A DNA stretch of 64,000 nt from positions 124,001 to 188,000 of the forward strand of contig RCAB01000060.1 in NCBI GenBank assembly GCA_003640385.1, in the 5' to 3' direction. The translations under genes and the position numbers were made by a program. Under the pieces are notes generated by a model. It saw only the letters and a program-made list of their open reading frames with translations. It did not search any database and was not told the DNA's origin. This document shows positions 31,380 to 46,072 of this stretch, piece by piece; within the stretch, counting starts at the first letter, position 1, and every line of letters begins with the position of its first letter. This DNA is from Setaria digitata. Its lineage: Eukaryota > Nematoda > Chromadorea > Rhabditida > Setariidae.

Positions 31380-34300
31380 TTCCTTTAAATCGAAAGAAAG
31401 ATTAGCTCAGTACGGTATTTAAAAAGTTTGTCCTTGACATTTTATTACAATTTTAAATTCAGAAAAGAAAGTTTAGAATTTGAAAAGTTGACGAATAGAC
31501 AAAGCAGACAAGTAATTCATTATCATCTCAAATATCGCAATGAACGAGGGTATGTCAGTCAACAGAGGTTGATAGGTTATGAAGTAGCATCAGCTTGAAT
31601 TAGAGATTAGACAGAATTAGATTCAGAAATACTTATTTATCTCTAGCACTTATTTAGTTAAATCCAGATGAAATTAGGCATAAGTGTCTTTCTATTCTTC
31701 AATTAATGTAAAATGTATTATCGATATCTTAAAGCTTTAGCTTTAATTTGAAAATAATTTTTTTTCTGGACCTAACTGAAGTGCCATAGATAACCAAGTG
31801 AAGATGCATCTTCTTCGTAAAAGGGCTCATTGGAACTGCTTGTGGAACAGTAAGCACATTAATAATTAGAAAAATTTGAGATAATGAATCAGAGCTAATA
31901 AGGGCGAAAAAACATAAGGACACGAGAACTGTGTTTCGTTTAAATATTAACAGAAAAACAAGTTTATAAGTGAACAGAGGATTCTGAGGATCTGGTAGTG
32001 TTATTGTAGTATTTTAATCTCTTCTAAACGGCATCCGTCATGCAATCAACTTCATATTCTGCATTAAGATTTCACTTTAAAGAATCCCGGGAATTTTCCA
32101 TTTCTAGTAAAATGGGACTTGAATTGAATCTTTCTAAACGATATGTTTCCCACAGATATGTTATATTGATCATGTCATTGCTAGCTTAAAAATAAATTTT
32201 TATTTTAATAGACGAAATTAAAACATTTCCATTTGAAGAATCGAACAGATACAGTAAACTCATATGCAAATGATTCAAATCTAGCGTAAGGGCTTTTCGA
32301 CTGACAAAAAATTTATATGGGGAACTTTTTCGCATCACTGTCTTAAAAAAGTTCATCTCTTTTTTAAAAATGTTTCATCCCATTGATAAAGTCTGCAAAA
32401 TCAGGTTGTTAAGCAATCATTCTGTTTATGATTGATTTGTAAACGCACTTCAAATTTAGAAAATATAGAGAGAAACATGGTTCTGTAATGAATGTCATGA
32501 AAACTGTGAGTTTTTAAATTCAGATACTATAGCCTTTTTTGTATCTCACATAAGCTCAATCGGTAGTGAGCGAAAATAAATTTTGCTTCCAAATAATTTA
32601 CACAGATTTCCATTAGAATGTTTGTTTATTTCTTGTCACTTCTGTTTCCTATATGTTCTACAAAATCATTTGCTGAAGATAACACAATTACTCAGTGACT
32701 CAAAAGCGATTCACTAATTTTTAGATTCCAAACTGCCTCCAAAACCTATTTCTGGTTTTCGGCAACTGTCGACATGAGAAAACGAAAAAATATCGCGTGT
32801 TAGGATTGCTAAAAAGTTTGTCCTTAAGTAATCGAGAAGTTTAGCAGTGAAACATGGAGAATACATAATACAGAAATTAGGTTGTGGTAAACATACATTC
32901 AAGCCAATTTATTATCCGGCAGGACAAGGAAATGGGAACTATCAGTTTAGCAGGTTGGGACATAAGTTAATTGAAGTTGCTGGTGAACATGCATGAGCTG
33001 AATTAACAAAATCTTTCAACAAATTACAACAGCGACCCTTTCGAATGTTTAAAATGGATAAAAATATGGCACTAAGGTTTTTGAGGAAAGTTGCAAAGTG
33101 AGAGGCGAGGCGATGTGACACACTACTACTCAAACAAATCAAGCGACCACAGGGTAGGATGGCGTCTGTATAGTCACCACAATTGCTGTACTTATCATCA
33201 TTCGTGTCAATACAAACAACAACAATGACTGGTTTGTGAAGCACGTTTCCTGACAACGAGCTACTGGTATCGTTAAGAAGTTGGAATGGATGGATCTGTA
33301 TGCTAAGACTGTAATTATCATAGATTCAACTTCTTAAATGGAGAGAATGAGGAAGAAGGGGAGACAAACAGTATTATCAGTAACTTTTTCAATCCAGGCT
33401 ACTGCGGCGAAGCATTCAAGTGACCCAGTCAGTGTCCTCCAGACTAGTCCAATGTTTCAGGATGGAAGACCACTGCATCATCTGTTATCCATGAGAATGA
33501 ATGAGAAAACGAGAACCAGGTGAAATGTGCAACCAGTGAGGTAACTCTGAGGGACAATCAATGCAGATGCAGGGGTTGGCATTGCCACGGAGATTAATGA
33601 AACAGGAATGGAAAAGCACACTTTGCGTCTAGTCATTCCAATAATTCGCGGAGGATGAATCGATATACCAGAAGAGGCTTCTGTTTGACATGTGACGAGG
33701 ACGCACCTCTCCAAACCTTTTCAGATATACTTTGCTAATCACGAGTAGAGATGAAGTCAGTACGGACTTAACGGGCATCCTTTTCTTAAAACTTGCAGCG
33801 AACAATTAAGCAACTCCAACTCCATGTCTAATAACTCTCAGGTCCTGTTACGTAGCAATTCACTTGTACCTTCACCAAACACGTGGAATCTGCTTGTCAT
33901 TAGTAGCACATCATATGTACCTTTATGATAAATACTCACTCTTGCTAGTGACTAACCAGCCTGAAATGTTCATCATCAAATCATTCCTACTGAAAAAAAA
34001 CTTCCTCATCATGTCCTACAAACAGTTCGGAAAATAGTTTCTCAGCTGAGAGTTTTACCTGCGATCGAAATTTCTCTTCGAAAACTATGTTTTTTTTCTA
34101 TTTTCTACACGCTTTTTGCTTTGGACGATCTTTTTTACTTTCCAGTATGTCACTGACGATAAATTACTATTCTGGCTATATTAAATAGTTTTATATAAAA
34201 CCACATCACAAAAGAAATTTAAAACACGATGACACGTCACCAGAAGTGCTTTAAAATCAGTAAAAACCCATTCATTCCCTTCGATCTCTTGAGGAAACGA

Positions 34301-36002
34301 AGTTGTCGATACTGCTATATTTAACTCCGATTCATATCACCGTAGAATAACCTAATCTAACAGATACTTGCTCGGAATTATCACATACTTCTTTTTAATA
34401 TAAATCTCACTTGCAATGCAAATGTTTCACTATTGTTACAAACTATCACTGCATTTTAAACACATGTACTGCAAGTGGAGTACTTTAAATGAATTTCTTC
34501 TACTGAAGAATGTTATGTCCATGTATGGAAACCACTTTTTGGAATTGATTTCCCTATACACATTCCACCTGGTGATTTAATAACACTCCTCAGAAACTCG
34601 AAACAAAAAGGTAGCTGGAGAAACAATCAAGATATTTCTCCTTCTCTAATTTCCTACACAGAGCGAAAATAGGGACTATTACAATAAAAGCTACCAAACA
34701 CTATATATATATGCGCCAATTCCTTTTTTTTTTTTTTTTTTGCTAAGTCATGATAACAAAACGACTTTAATGAGTAGCGTCAATACTACAACAGTACGTA
34801 ACAATAACCAGAAAAAATAAAGTTATCCGGGAAGAAATAAAGTATTACGCAAAAAAAAAGCATTCCACAAAACAAAACTGAACAACGCAAACTAGATATA
34901 CTTACAATTGAAATTAAAACTGAGAGGTGGGGAACATTATACGAATAGTATTGAGTGATCAATAATGGACTAAGTATATATTTGAATTCTGCTGTTATGT
35001 TATACAAGCTGTGAAAAAACACTCATTCGATCAATCTATTCCCATAGACGGAACATATGTTTTTTTGGTTTAGTTTCTAGTAAAACTTGTTAAAGAATCG
35101 AGCAGTAAATATCACACCACAAATTTACCTTAGTTTACTACATCCTTTTCACTATTTAATAAGTATCCTTTTTAAAATATAGTTTAAATATGGTTTAAGT
35201 TCAGCTATTAACCCGTTAGTGTGGGTGAGCGGGATCAGTAACAAAAAAACTGCATAATTTTCAGTTCGAACCGTTCCGAAAATTCAATATACAGAGATAA
35301 TGACAAAATACAAATAAAACATTTATAAAAAGACATAACAGTACACATATATTGAAAATGAGTGTAAAGATGATTTTAAGAATACAATGCCTAATAAAAA
35401 TAAAGCGGCGATTAAAAAAAAAATTCGAACGGAGAATGGGCAGAATTAGCTGTTGATAACAATGTATTGTAACAAACACATAGTTCTGAAGTAGTGGAAA
35501 CAGTTTGATCCAGTCAATACGACCACAGCAACGATCGCCCAGTATTTTCAGATGAATGACTGCGCTCAGATACGACTGACTTTGAAAAAAAAAAAAAAAA
35601 AAAGTGTCTTAAAGCTAAGAAAAATTAGGGAAATTCATAAAGCATATTTATTTTCTCAATTTAGGTGTTTTAGAAACAAAACTTCCCCTGGCAAATAATC
35701 AAAAATTTTATGGTATACCTGAGTGATAGTGCAGTAAAGGCCAAAAATGACTGAAACAAAAAGCAAGAACGAAATGAAGTCAAGGAAAAGTAAGCTTTCA
35801 GAGATTCTATCAACTGGATTTAGATATGCAAGACGTTATTCCTGACACCAATTTTGATCTCACTAGTTTCACAAGTTTAAAAAAAAACAAATGAAACAGC
35901 TTCGAGAAATAATAATATCTTGCATTCTGAGCAAACAAGTTAGAACAATTTAATTAGAACCTAACGCATTCGCCGAACATTGGAATTTTCCGGTTATTCC
36001 CT
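31380..36002. other. 4.6-kb region between MYO6 start and zinc-finger gene end
   Basis: Upstream of myosin VI, so it probably carries its promoter and 5' UTR, plus the 3' UTR of the zinc-finger gene at the right end. Mostly AT-rich. The part at about 32900-33730 is visibly richer in G+C and holds overlapping ORFs of up to 104 codons on the minus strand (33256-32942). None resembles a known protein and I could not find a phased exon set. A T-run lies at about 34724-34741 and an A-run at about 35586-35603. Confidence 0.45.
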
Positions 36003-39000
36003 TTACTTCGGTGGAAATGATGGTGGCATGAATATTCCCGGATAGCCTAAAAAACAATACTGATGTAAGACAATTGTTTTTCTAAGTTGGCAACTATCTG
36101 AAATTAAAAGTTAGAAATGCGCAAGTTAATAAGTACTAATAAAGGAGAGTGGGAGTCTGAACTGTATGGACCACAATTATTAATATCCTATGTGATCACT
36201 GAAGGGAAATAAGGACAGAGTGCAGTTTAACAAGAATCATTTCTGAACTGCACCAAGTTTTCACCAATAAAAAAGGAAAGGAAATCAATCCATAAGAGTA
36301 TTTTGGGCGACCAATTTACAAATGCAAAGAAATAACGAAAAAAAAAAAAAACATGCTCCTACTATTTACCAAATGATGCATGCAAAGCAGCCATTTGCTG
36401 TTCATAAGCTTGCTGTGCAACAGCATTCATGGAATTTGGTGGTCCAGTCATTGGAAAAGCCGCGCCAAATCGTTGCATATATTGCATTTGTTGATGCTGT
36501 TGCAGCTGTGCAAAATAGGCCTAGAAAAGATGTAAGTATGCCCAAAGATTGGTTAAGCATGTTTTTTTTATAAAAATGGATACTGCTGATTCACCTGTTG
36601 TTGTTGCTGATGCTGCATAAAATTCAATGCAGAAGATGGAGCATTTTGAGTATTTGCGCTGCGGTCACTGTTGCCCGGTGCGTGTGGCTGAATACTCGCG
36701 AAAGAATTTCCCGAGGCACCGCTCTGACCTCCTGCTTGTTGATGTACGGCTTGTTTTGTTGCTGGCACATTACCTTAGAAAAGTTAATTTCAAAGATCTA
36801 CAAAACATGAACAAAATTAAAGAAGGGATAGAAAAATTAAAGGATCACACTACTTGTTTATTATCCAGACTACGATCTTTTGTTAGAGGTAAAGAAAAGA
36901 AAACTGCCCTACACTCTGAACGTTTTAACAAATCCAAAAAAGATACCTGTTCCTCCTTGCGATAGCGATTGAGAATTAGAGGAAGTAACAACCGAACACG
37001 ACTGACCAATGCTACTGCTAGAATAAAAGTCCTTTCACAAAATTTTAAAACAAACGATAAAATACACTGTGAGGGCATGAAAAAAAATGTAATCTTTATT
37101 TACAAATATAAGACTATAGAAAATGGCCACTGACCTTTCCTTCGACTGAAAAGGAATCAAACTTGGAGGATTGGTCTTCAAATCATGAATTTTATGTTTC
37201 GCTGTATGAGATTGCGACATTCCCGGAGTTGCTGCATTACTCACTGGAGTGATAAATGGCATAAAATATGGCTGCGCAAAAACTGAAGCAGAAGGAGCAT
37301 TCGATAAATTTGGCATAGAAATCGGGATAGTGGATGAGTGGCGTAATCCTAAAAGTGTTTGATATAATTTACAGTTAATAATTTGTTAGTTCAAGCAATC
37401 TAAATAACAAACCTATATATCTCCCAACACTTTTTAAAATACAGCATCAGGAAAACAGAAGATCTAAAAATCTAAAAGTATAACTGAATATATAGCAATA
37501 AAATGACTGTTGAAAAAAGAAACCCGATGGATCCATAAAGGATGCAGAAAAAGAACCGATAGTGTTTGCCTGTGATTGCGTTTTCATTTCATTCTTTTTT
37601 GAACCTGAAAGACTAGGGTCCAGAGCAAATTCGACAAAACAAATTGTATTTTCAAAGCGTCGGAAACCGAGATTGCAAGTCAAACCCTCCTCAAAGGATG
37701 AAAATCAAAGTATATTTGAAAAAAAAAAAAACCGTCAGAAGCAAATCCTTGATTAATTTCCGTAGATACTCGCGGAACAGCTAATGTCGTACCGCTCGTC
37801 GTGATTGGTGTGCTTACAGGACAAAGCAAAGTAGATGAACCAATTCCACTTTTAGATGCAGTAACCATTTTTTCGTCTTCGATTGACAAGCTTTAATTAT
37901 AAATAATCGTTAAAAAATAAAATAAAAATAATAATAAAAAAAGAAATGAAAACAGTGGAGTTGTTGTTATTCATGCAATCTAAATAAATTAACAACCGAG
38001 TTTAGAATGTGAACAAAAATGGCGTCTTGAAGAGTAGATATTTATAAAACTTAAGAAAAAATCCCTCGTATTTTTTAATTTGTAACAAACCTTAACTGTT
38101 CCAGTGGAGCCTTTTCAGTGCTGTTTACTAAATCCTTGATTCTATCCAGAGAACGCTCCTCTGATTTATCGGTCACCTTAAAGGCGTTTTTTTAGGATTG
38201 TAGCTGTTGTACACATAATAAAAATAAATAAAAAAGACTCCACACTTTCTTCAAATAAGTGAATATTTTGAAAAAGCACCTCTTTCTCCAACGTTGGGGC
38301 ATCATCTGAAATGTCTGAAAATGCAGGTGAGGCAGCGCCACCATGCGGAGTCGTAGAAGACACACTAAAATATTTTTTCAGCAAATTAAGGATCATATAA
38401 TTCGGAAAATTAACTTTAATATTTCAAGCGAAACTAAAACTGTGCCAAAAGAAAATATTAAAAACCTAGTTGACGGCAGTATTCCGGAACTGGAAATAAC
38501 AGTTGAAGACTGATGTTCACGTGAATGAATCTCACCACTATTATTCGTTACCATTTTACGAATAGCATCCAGTGCCGTGGGCATTTCATTCTGATTTATT
38601 ATATTACTACCACTCAGCAAGGCACCATATACTGGAAAAATATAACATTTGTATCATCAGTAAGAATAAGAAATAGAGTGCAAGATAACAAACAACGAAG
38701 AACACGATCTTTTCGCACGCATTACTTTGTTATCTGAATGAAAATGTAGATTTCTCCATGTAAAAAACTCTGCAGATTTATATCAACAGTTATTTTAGAA
38801 AAGTGTAAAAAGTCAGGAGATAATATCTAAAGTTAAAACATATTCATGAAGCAGTGAGGACTGCTATTTAACAAGTTTCAATAATGTAGCACCATTACTC
38901 GCTCACCTTTGCTGGTACCAGCATTAATTTTTGGACTTCTAACACTGAACACTTTCTTGTTGTCCGCTTTTGCACTTCCACTGCCGGCCTCTGCCTTTTG

Positions 39001-39013
39001 CGTGACAACCTAT

Positions 39014-39051
<38 letters not shown>

Positions 39052-41836
39052 AGGAAAACTGTTGACTGCAAAAAGTTTCAAGAAAATCTGAATTCGAATT
39101 TAAACATGAGTAAGTATTCCAACCTTAAAAAGCTCATTAATACTTTGCTCTTCATGATTTGTAAGGGTTTTCGATAACTTCGGTTTCGGTGAGACTAAAT
39201 GGAGGTTTTTTGCATCATTTCTCGAGTTTCTCACTTCCGGAACAACTTCTGAGGAAACTGTAGGAATCTGCGTTATTTCTCTATCCGTATCGACAGCAAC
39301 ATCTTTCATAATGACTGAATTCGTTTGAGTACCCATAGTTTCAACATAGATCTATAAAAATTCATTCAAAAATTATTCACAGTTACTATACAAGTATGAA
39401 ATTTTTAGTAGAATAAATTTTTTTACCGCTTTTCCACCATCTTCTTTGACGAAATGCGTATGATAGTGAATTGCCAGTTGTGACTGAGTATCGTAGCGAT
39501 GTTCACAACCTGCTACAGGGCAGGAGTACATCGTGGATAATATGCATTCGCGTAAATGAGATGAACTGTTGTCTGCAGCGATTCCAAATGAGCCGAGCGC
39601 AGAAATTGGGTCATTGCTTCCTGAAGTGAACCATGAGACCGGCGACTGAGACCTTTCTTCGTCTTGTAGATCTCCACCAACTGCTACAATATTTTTGATT
39701 ATTGAAAAATGAATATAATTGGCATGGTCTATGATAAAAAAAAAAAAATCCTCCAATTCCCTAATAAGATATTTGATACTGGCGTTGCAACTAGGATCTA
39801 GTAGAAACATAACATCCCATCAGAAGGAAAGCTCTTTTCAATCTCAACATATAAAGATCTTGTAATACTCATGTGAGTTCAGTTATCGATACAAAGACTT
39901 CCACTTTTAAGATCTTAGTCATGCAGAAGAACCACTTAGACTCCTGTGCTCATATAATATAATATGGTAATCTCTAACTCACATTGTACATCACTCGTTG
40001 AGGCGCTTGAAGGTCGACCAACATTCCCGACTAAACCTTTTCTTCCAGTTGGCTTAATGTCAGGGAATCCATTAGGCGGACAAACTGAAGAGCTTCTATT
40101 CGACCTTCAAAACTACTTTTTTTTCTTGTTTCGGGACTAATTTCTTCTTTTAAAAATTTATAAAGTGATGGAATGAGTAAATAATTTTAATGTTACCATA
40201 TTTTGATAGTTAAGAACACTGCGAACTCACTACAAACGAAAAAGAATAAGGCTGAAAATAATATAAAGGATTTTCAAAACGAGAAGGGCAAAATAAAGAG
40301 GAAAACGATACAAGCAAGGAAGTGAGGAATATCAGTCAAACAAACCGTTTGGCATTAAGTCGTTGCTTCGATGGGCTACCACCATTTGTTTTATCATGCG
40401 AACTGAATAAGTCAAATCCAGATCCACTATTTGATGCAGTAGACGTACCGCCACATCTAAAATTATTCTTGTATAATCACATAATGTAACGATTTAGGCT
40501 ATTAAAGCTATATGCTTGGACTGTCACTAAATGGAAGGTTTAAAAATAAACTTACTTCCTATTCACATAAGTGTGTTGCAGTGGTGGCAAACCATCACCA
40601 AGAACACCATACAAATCATGCCCATTCCAATTTGTAACATAATACAAATAATCTGCAAGATCTCATTCTTCAATCTTTTGAAATCAAGCAAAGAACAATT
40701 AACAAAGCTATCGAATATAAACCAGTTAACTACCGTAGCACACTTTATGACAGTTTGCATGCTAACTCGTTATGAGCACATACTTCAGCATTATACTTTT
40801 TATTTCTATATTTCTATATCCAGACATCTATCGGCCATAAGTTTATGAAGCTATGGATATCATGTTTTAAAGGAACCTTAAATAAATTAAATTACAAATC
40901 TCTTGAGAAAACAAGCTTATGGATCATAAAACTATACAATATTTACTTGAAGCTTTTGCGAGCACTGAAATGTTCAGACAGTGAGTTGAGCCAACTTTTA
41001 TGTCTATATCTCCGTCGTTAGTCTGTACAGACTTTACGCTAACACATGTTGAGCGGTCCCGTATGTTCTGCAATTGAAACTTGATTAGGTAAATAACTTT
41101 TCCAACGATTCACACATGAATATTGATCATTTTGTTTTCAAAAGACCTAAAACACAATTTGTTGAACTCTTATCCAATGATAATGAATTCAGACGACTCT
41201 ACTGTGTCTTAAAACGATTCTGCAACAGAATGAGTTATGAGATGAGTCTTTTATCAAGACGACGACCTTTTGTCAAGCGATAATTTACATCACGAAAGTT
41301 AGATAATAACTAGGATTAAATATTGACTTTAAATCTTTAAAAAAAAAAAGTTTTTTTTTTCCGAAGAATTCATATCTCGTGCATTGTATATATNTTGACT
41401 TTAAATCTTTAAAAAAAAAAGTTTTTTTTTTCCGAAGAATTCATATCTCGTGCATTGTATATATTTGACATATTTAACTAACATATTTCATTTGTCTTAT
41501 TGTTCTTTCACTGCCTTATTCTTCCCAAAACTTACTGTTTTTCTCTTTTTTGCCAAACTCACTCCTGCAGAGTTTGTACCTAACTGAGAAGTTACTGTAT
41601 TGAAGGATGGTGATGTGCCGCTAGGAGAAGCCTGACAGGTTTCGTGCTCATCTCGCTCACTAGCGCGTCGTTTCTTTTTTCGTGCTTTGTTACTCGGTGT
41701 ACTCAGCGCTCTGCAATCAAATTAGTTTATTAGTCATGATTATTACAACAAATAGTAGTAAGTGGTCTTATTACTTGATTTCCAAGCAGTTCTACTACAG
41801 CATGCATTACGGCTTCCAAATAAAGTTAAATGCTTT

Positions 41837-41869
<33 letters not shown>

Positions 41870-44422
41870 AAGGAAAAACGCTATGTGCTTTATTTTTTAT
41901 ACAATTTACCCCAAGTTATAATAAGAAATAACAGTCTCACAAATTATTTAGCTAAAATTCAGAAAAGATAGTGGGAGATAAGAAGATATTCTCCTTCATT
42001 ACACTCCAAAAATTTGCATAAAACCATCATAATTTAAGGAAATGATGATTTATTCTACTCGTCAAAAGTAATTGTTCTCTACTGATGAAAAAAACCTTCA
42101 GTGCTTTGAAGTCTATAAATATGTATTATGAATTAATCTTATGATACCAAACTGCATCATCTCTTTGTTGGGATTATACTGATTGTAATGTAAGGAGAAA
42201 AAAATGGATTTTCGCTAAAATTTATAAGGATACAAAAAATGTGAAATACTGACCCAGTATTTTTGAAGCCGTCTCCAGGAATTTTCTGTCTATTCAGATC
42301 AGAAGAATCTTCACCGAACTGTGTTTCCTTTAATCAGAAATCAAAATCTTTGAATACCACTTTATTAACCAGTAATAAATGGATAGCAATAAGATAGAAT
42401 GGATGCAAATTAAAAGCAAAGCTACGGAAAAATTGAAACGGAAATTTAGCTGAAGCAAATTATAATCACATAATTGATACTTCAAAACATCTTTTATTAA
42501 ATCGCTATTTAAATATACTGCCACTTTCATGCGCATGTAAACACCACCATTTGAATATCTTAAGACTGATAATCTTGAGCGTGGAACAGAAAATCTGCTT
42601 CAAAAACTAAAATTTTTTTCCACCAATATATAAAAGAAGTACCCTGCTTGAAAACTTTAAAATATTATGTTATTAAAAACAAATTTCGATTTCAGGACGT
42701 ACCTTAGGGACAGTTTGTGTCTGTGGTGGATAAGAAGCAGGGAGAACACGAGAATTATGTTCTTCAACCGTCACTGAACTCGTAACATTTGGTGGTCCTA
42801 GAAAAACCTTTTCTAAAACGGGAAAAGTATGAAGTAATTTAATCTAGATGCAGAGTAAGTGCAAGAGACGGAAAATTCCCACCAAATTACATAGTTTCAA
42901 ACCAGGTTTCGTCTTAACAAATTTAAAGTTATAATCCATATGAAACGATATTTTCTTTATTAAAATATGCGTGGAATATTGGCCTTAAATGATTTCTAAC
43001 TGGCAGAGCCAAATAATTTGATTCTAATAATATCGAATCGAATGAATCCATTATTAATAAAGGAAAAAACAAATAAAGCAATGTCAATAAGTTAATTACC
43101 AGGAGAAGTAACACTCGAAGACACAGGAATATTCACTGCTAGTTGACGCGTGCTAGAATGTGGTGTACTGTATACAGCATGGTGGTCAAATTGTTGCTGT
43201 CCTCCGTGACGTAATTTGTTTGTGCTAGTAGATCCTCCTTCAAAACTAGTATTTTGGTATCCAGACCTAAAAGACCTTTCATATCTGGAGATCAAATATG
43301 AAAACAAGAGATCTAATGATTAAATGAATTTTCGCCTCCAAAATCTCTTTCCGAACAACATTTCCTGCGGTAACCTACGGATTATTTTGAATCTTTCAAT
43401 ATCGAGGAAAATAAACTTGTTTAGCGTGACAAACCCAGATTCCTTCTTTATAAAAGAGTTTAGTTGGATCCTACCTGGAACTTCTTCCAGAACCGTAGAT
43501 GAAAAGAAGGTATAAATCCAAAGCAGTTTTTACAGGACAACTAGGAAGTACATGGAACTTTTAAAGAAAAAAGACAGCATACCAGTTAGTTTCAGACTGA
43601 ACATTCACAGCAGTTGATTGTGCATGTAAATTGTTACCCGTTTCTTCTTCATCATCAATTTCTCCTTCCTCTTTCGATATATCTTCACTACGTGTTGGTC
43701 CTAAAGAACTTAAAGATTACTGAAAACGCACAACACCTACCAGTGATATAAAAGCACAAAAATAAGTGCCATTTATATAATTATTATTTATATATTAATT
43801 ATTTATATAATTATAATTAACAGCAGATCTAACTTTCCTAAAATTCGCTGATATGACCGCTTCGAATAACAGTGTTTGTCAGTTCTTATAAAAAATGATA
43901 TGCCAAAAATATTAACAATTTGAATAATCAGACGTTAAAAAAACAAATGACCAAAAGTATTACTCAGAAAAAACCTACCGTCACCATGTTTTTCACCAAG
44001 ATAAGAAAACTGTCCACTGCTGCCAACTGGACTTTGTGTCCGCTTGATGGTCATTTTCAACCGATCATCTCGATGAACACCTTGAACTACTTTCGAAACT
44101 CCACTTTCACAATAAAAATTTGGCTTTGGTTCTGGATCAACCGGATGACTTTCCACACCTACAACGGTTGATCCAAACACTGTGCACGAAAATAAAATTC
44201 CAAAAACGGACAATTCAGACTTTGTAGATTACATCGTAACACTTGCTGAGGCTTCAATAAAAATTCACCATCGTCGGAACTTGGTGTTAATTCAACCGTT
44301 TTTTCATAAGTAGTCGCTTTCGAAGATGTTTCTGCACAACCTGTCTGGGATGCATGAGTGCTATCCAGAATAGCATCATCTATCATCAAGCGACCCTCAT
44401 CTTCATCGTACGAATCGCCCAT
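36003..44422 (-). CDS. scribbler/ZNF608/ZNF609-like zinc-finger regulator
   Basis: Large, mostly disordered nuclear protein. Exons recognised, 5' to 3': 44422-44233, 44179-43979, 43700-43583, 43284-43101, 42797-42703, 42327-42254, 41710-41536, 41067-40947, 40652-40556, 40456-40346, 40104-39983, 39683-39427, 39351-39124, 39009-38907, 38631-38466, 38364-38280, 38176-38091, 37890-37733, 37604-37524, 37348-37135, 37017-36947, 36773-36595, 36520-36370, 36046-36003. An extra exon near 43543-43459 is needed for phase between the third and fourth but is uncertain. Evidence: acidic start MGDSYDEDEGRLMIDDAILD; basic KARKKKRR; YLYYVTNWNGHDLYGVL; one C2H2 finger (YSCPVAGCEHRYDT, then HYHTH); SPAFSDISDDAPTLEKE, the family's SPAYSDISD motif; Gln-rich end with AYFAQLQQHQQMQYMQRFG. 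Assignment rests on motif order and is moderate. An alternative in-frame ATG is at 44434. Confidence 0.68.
39018..39049 (+). repeat. A32 homopolymer in zinc-finger gene intron
   Basis: Uninterrupted run of 32 A, intronic. A similar A30 run lies at 41838-41867. Confidence 0.9.
41325..41464. repeat. direct duplication around a single N (41394)
   Basis: About 69 bases ending at 41393 are repeated at 41395-41464, with only homopolymer-length differences. A single N sits at the junction. It lies in an intron of the zinc-finger gene. It looks like an unmerged contig overlap. Confidence 0.85.
43766..43822. repeat. AT-rich imperfect tandem/palindromic tract
   Basis: Repeated ATTTATATAATTA-like units in an intron of the zinc-finger gene. 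No function is apparent. Confidence 0.5.
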
Positions 44423-44434
44423 CTTTATTTTCAT

Positions 44435-46072
44435 TCATTAATAATCATACCCATTTTACACCAATTCGATCAAACATATGTTTCTAATAAGTCACTAAAA
44501 AAAAATCGTAAAATGTTGCAGAAAAAATAAGACAAACAACAAACAGCTATGGCAATAATTCCAGTGATTTTATAATTTATGATATAAAATAAATACGAGC
44601 TAAATTCAAAAAAATGACATAAGTTACCTTGATATAATAGACGTTTATAATTATAACAATGTCACATGACATTTTTGGGATTAATCAGAATTAACCAATT
44701 ATAAAACTTAAAGCAGCCAGTTATTGGTTAAAAGACAAACATCAAGGACCGTTACCATCAAAAATTTGTGCTTAGAGGCCATTAAAATAATTTTAACGAT
44801 AACCGATTTTCAAGATTTCTATGCACAGTTAAAAAAAAACAAAACTATACTTTCAACAGATTTGTATCCATCAGTATAAGTAATCAACATTTCATACAGA
44901 TGCTTTAAACACTATCCCACATTTACTTCTGTGAAATTGACCATTTCTCACAATCTCAATCTCTTAACAAACATTCTGTGGCAGGTTTGGAAACATCCCA
45001 ATTCATTTACATTTTTGTTAAGCATTTCGCTAATGTTTTAAGATTGATTTCTAGGCAGTGCTCTGTAAAATTGTAAGGATGACTGCTATAACAGAAACTT
45101 GTAGCATATGTGAAGAAGATCTATATATCCTCAACTATAAGCACAGTCTTCACACTGGCAATGATCTAATTGGTGTTTAGGCAGTTTTATTAGCAGCCTA
45201 AAATTAAGAGTGATAAGACTGTTTTCACAGTCACGCCGAGGTTATCAAAGCCTCTGACTGACTGTAGGAGATGACAGAAGTAATCAGTGCAGGAGGCCAT
45301 AAGGAACAGCTAAGCTAATATTACTAGCAGCTGAGTTCAATTCTACGACACAGACAAGTAGAAAACAGTGCCGAGATGAAAGCATACCAGCCTACTCCTC
45401 AATCCGAATATTGAATCTTGCTCTTCTTCATCTGCTGATTTATGATGAACGTACTGATATCAATATGATAATAAAATTACCTTCACCCCACTACTGATAG
45501 TTTTTGCTCTCTCGTAACAGCAACATTGCACTAGGAATGATAAGGAATTAAGTAGGGGCAAGAGATATGATAAGCTGATAAACCCAAAAGATCAACACGA
45601 ACAAACTGCAGGAACAGAAACCGTTGCTGTCCGCTCCAACACGAATTCATGTCACACATGCGTACGTCATCGCTGTTATGCTGTTATATTTGTAACCATA
45701 TCACCTACTGCAGCTCAATACAGCCTACTAGGCCGTTTTCTATACAAATGTGAAGAGCTTATGCCAAGGACTTTTGTGGAGAGTCGGGAGGTCGAGCAGT
45801 TCATCTGGACGGGGAATCCCAATATTTATTTACAGTGAAGAGCCCAGTCGAAATACAAATGAAATACAGAAAGTAAATCTCCAAAACCATTTCTCTTTGA
45901 TACAGTGTAATCTCAATCTGCGGAAAACAAAGAGGCATGGTAAAGCTCTCGAACAACGCAAAAGAAGAAATACAATGTGATGACACAGTTCCTAGATCTA
46001 CCGTAAAAGTAAGTAATCATCAAGATGTCATTAGCCAGGGCAGCTTCACCATTTCAGACAACGAGCTATAGA
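44435..46072. other. intergenic region upstream of zinc-finger gene
   Basis: No convincing exon on either strand. The part at about 45000-45750 is somewhat richer in G+C than its surroundings. It probably includes the promoter of the zinc-finger gene and the 3' UTR of the next minus-strand gene. Confidence 0.4.

Noticed and set aside
34690..35480. Hydrophobic ORFs suggestive of membrane proteins
   Set aside because: Composition follows from AT-rich DNA (Phe, Ile, Leu, Tyr runs); there are no phased exons or known motifs.
36598..36965. Plus-strand ORFs over the Gln-rich end of the zinc-finger gene
   Set aside because: Antisense of phased minus-strand exons coding for Gln/Ser-rich sequence.
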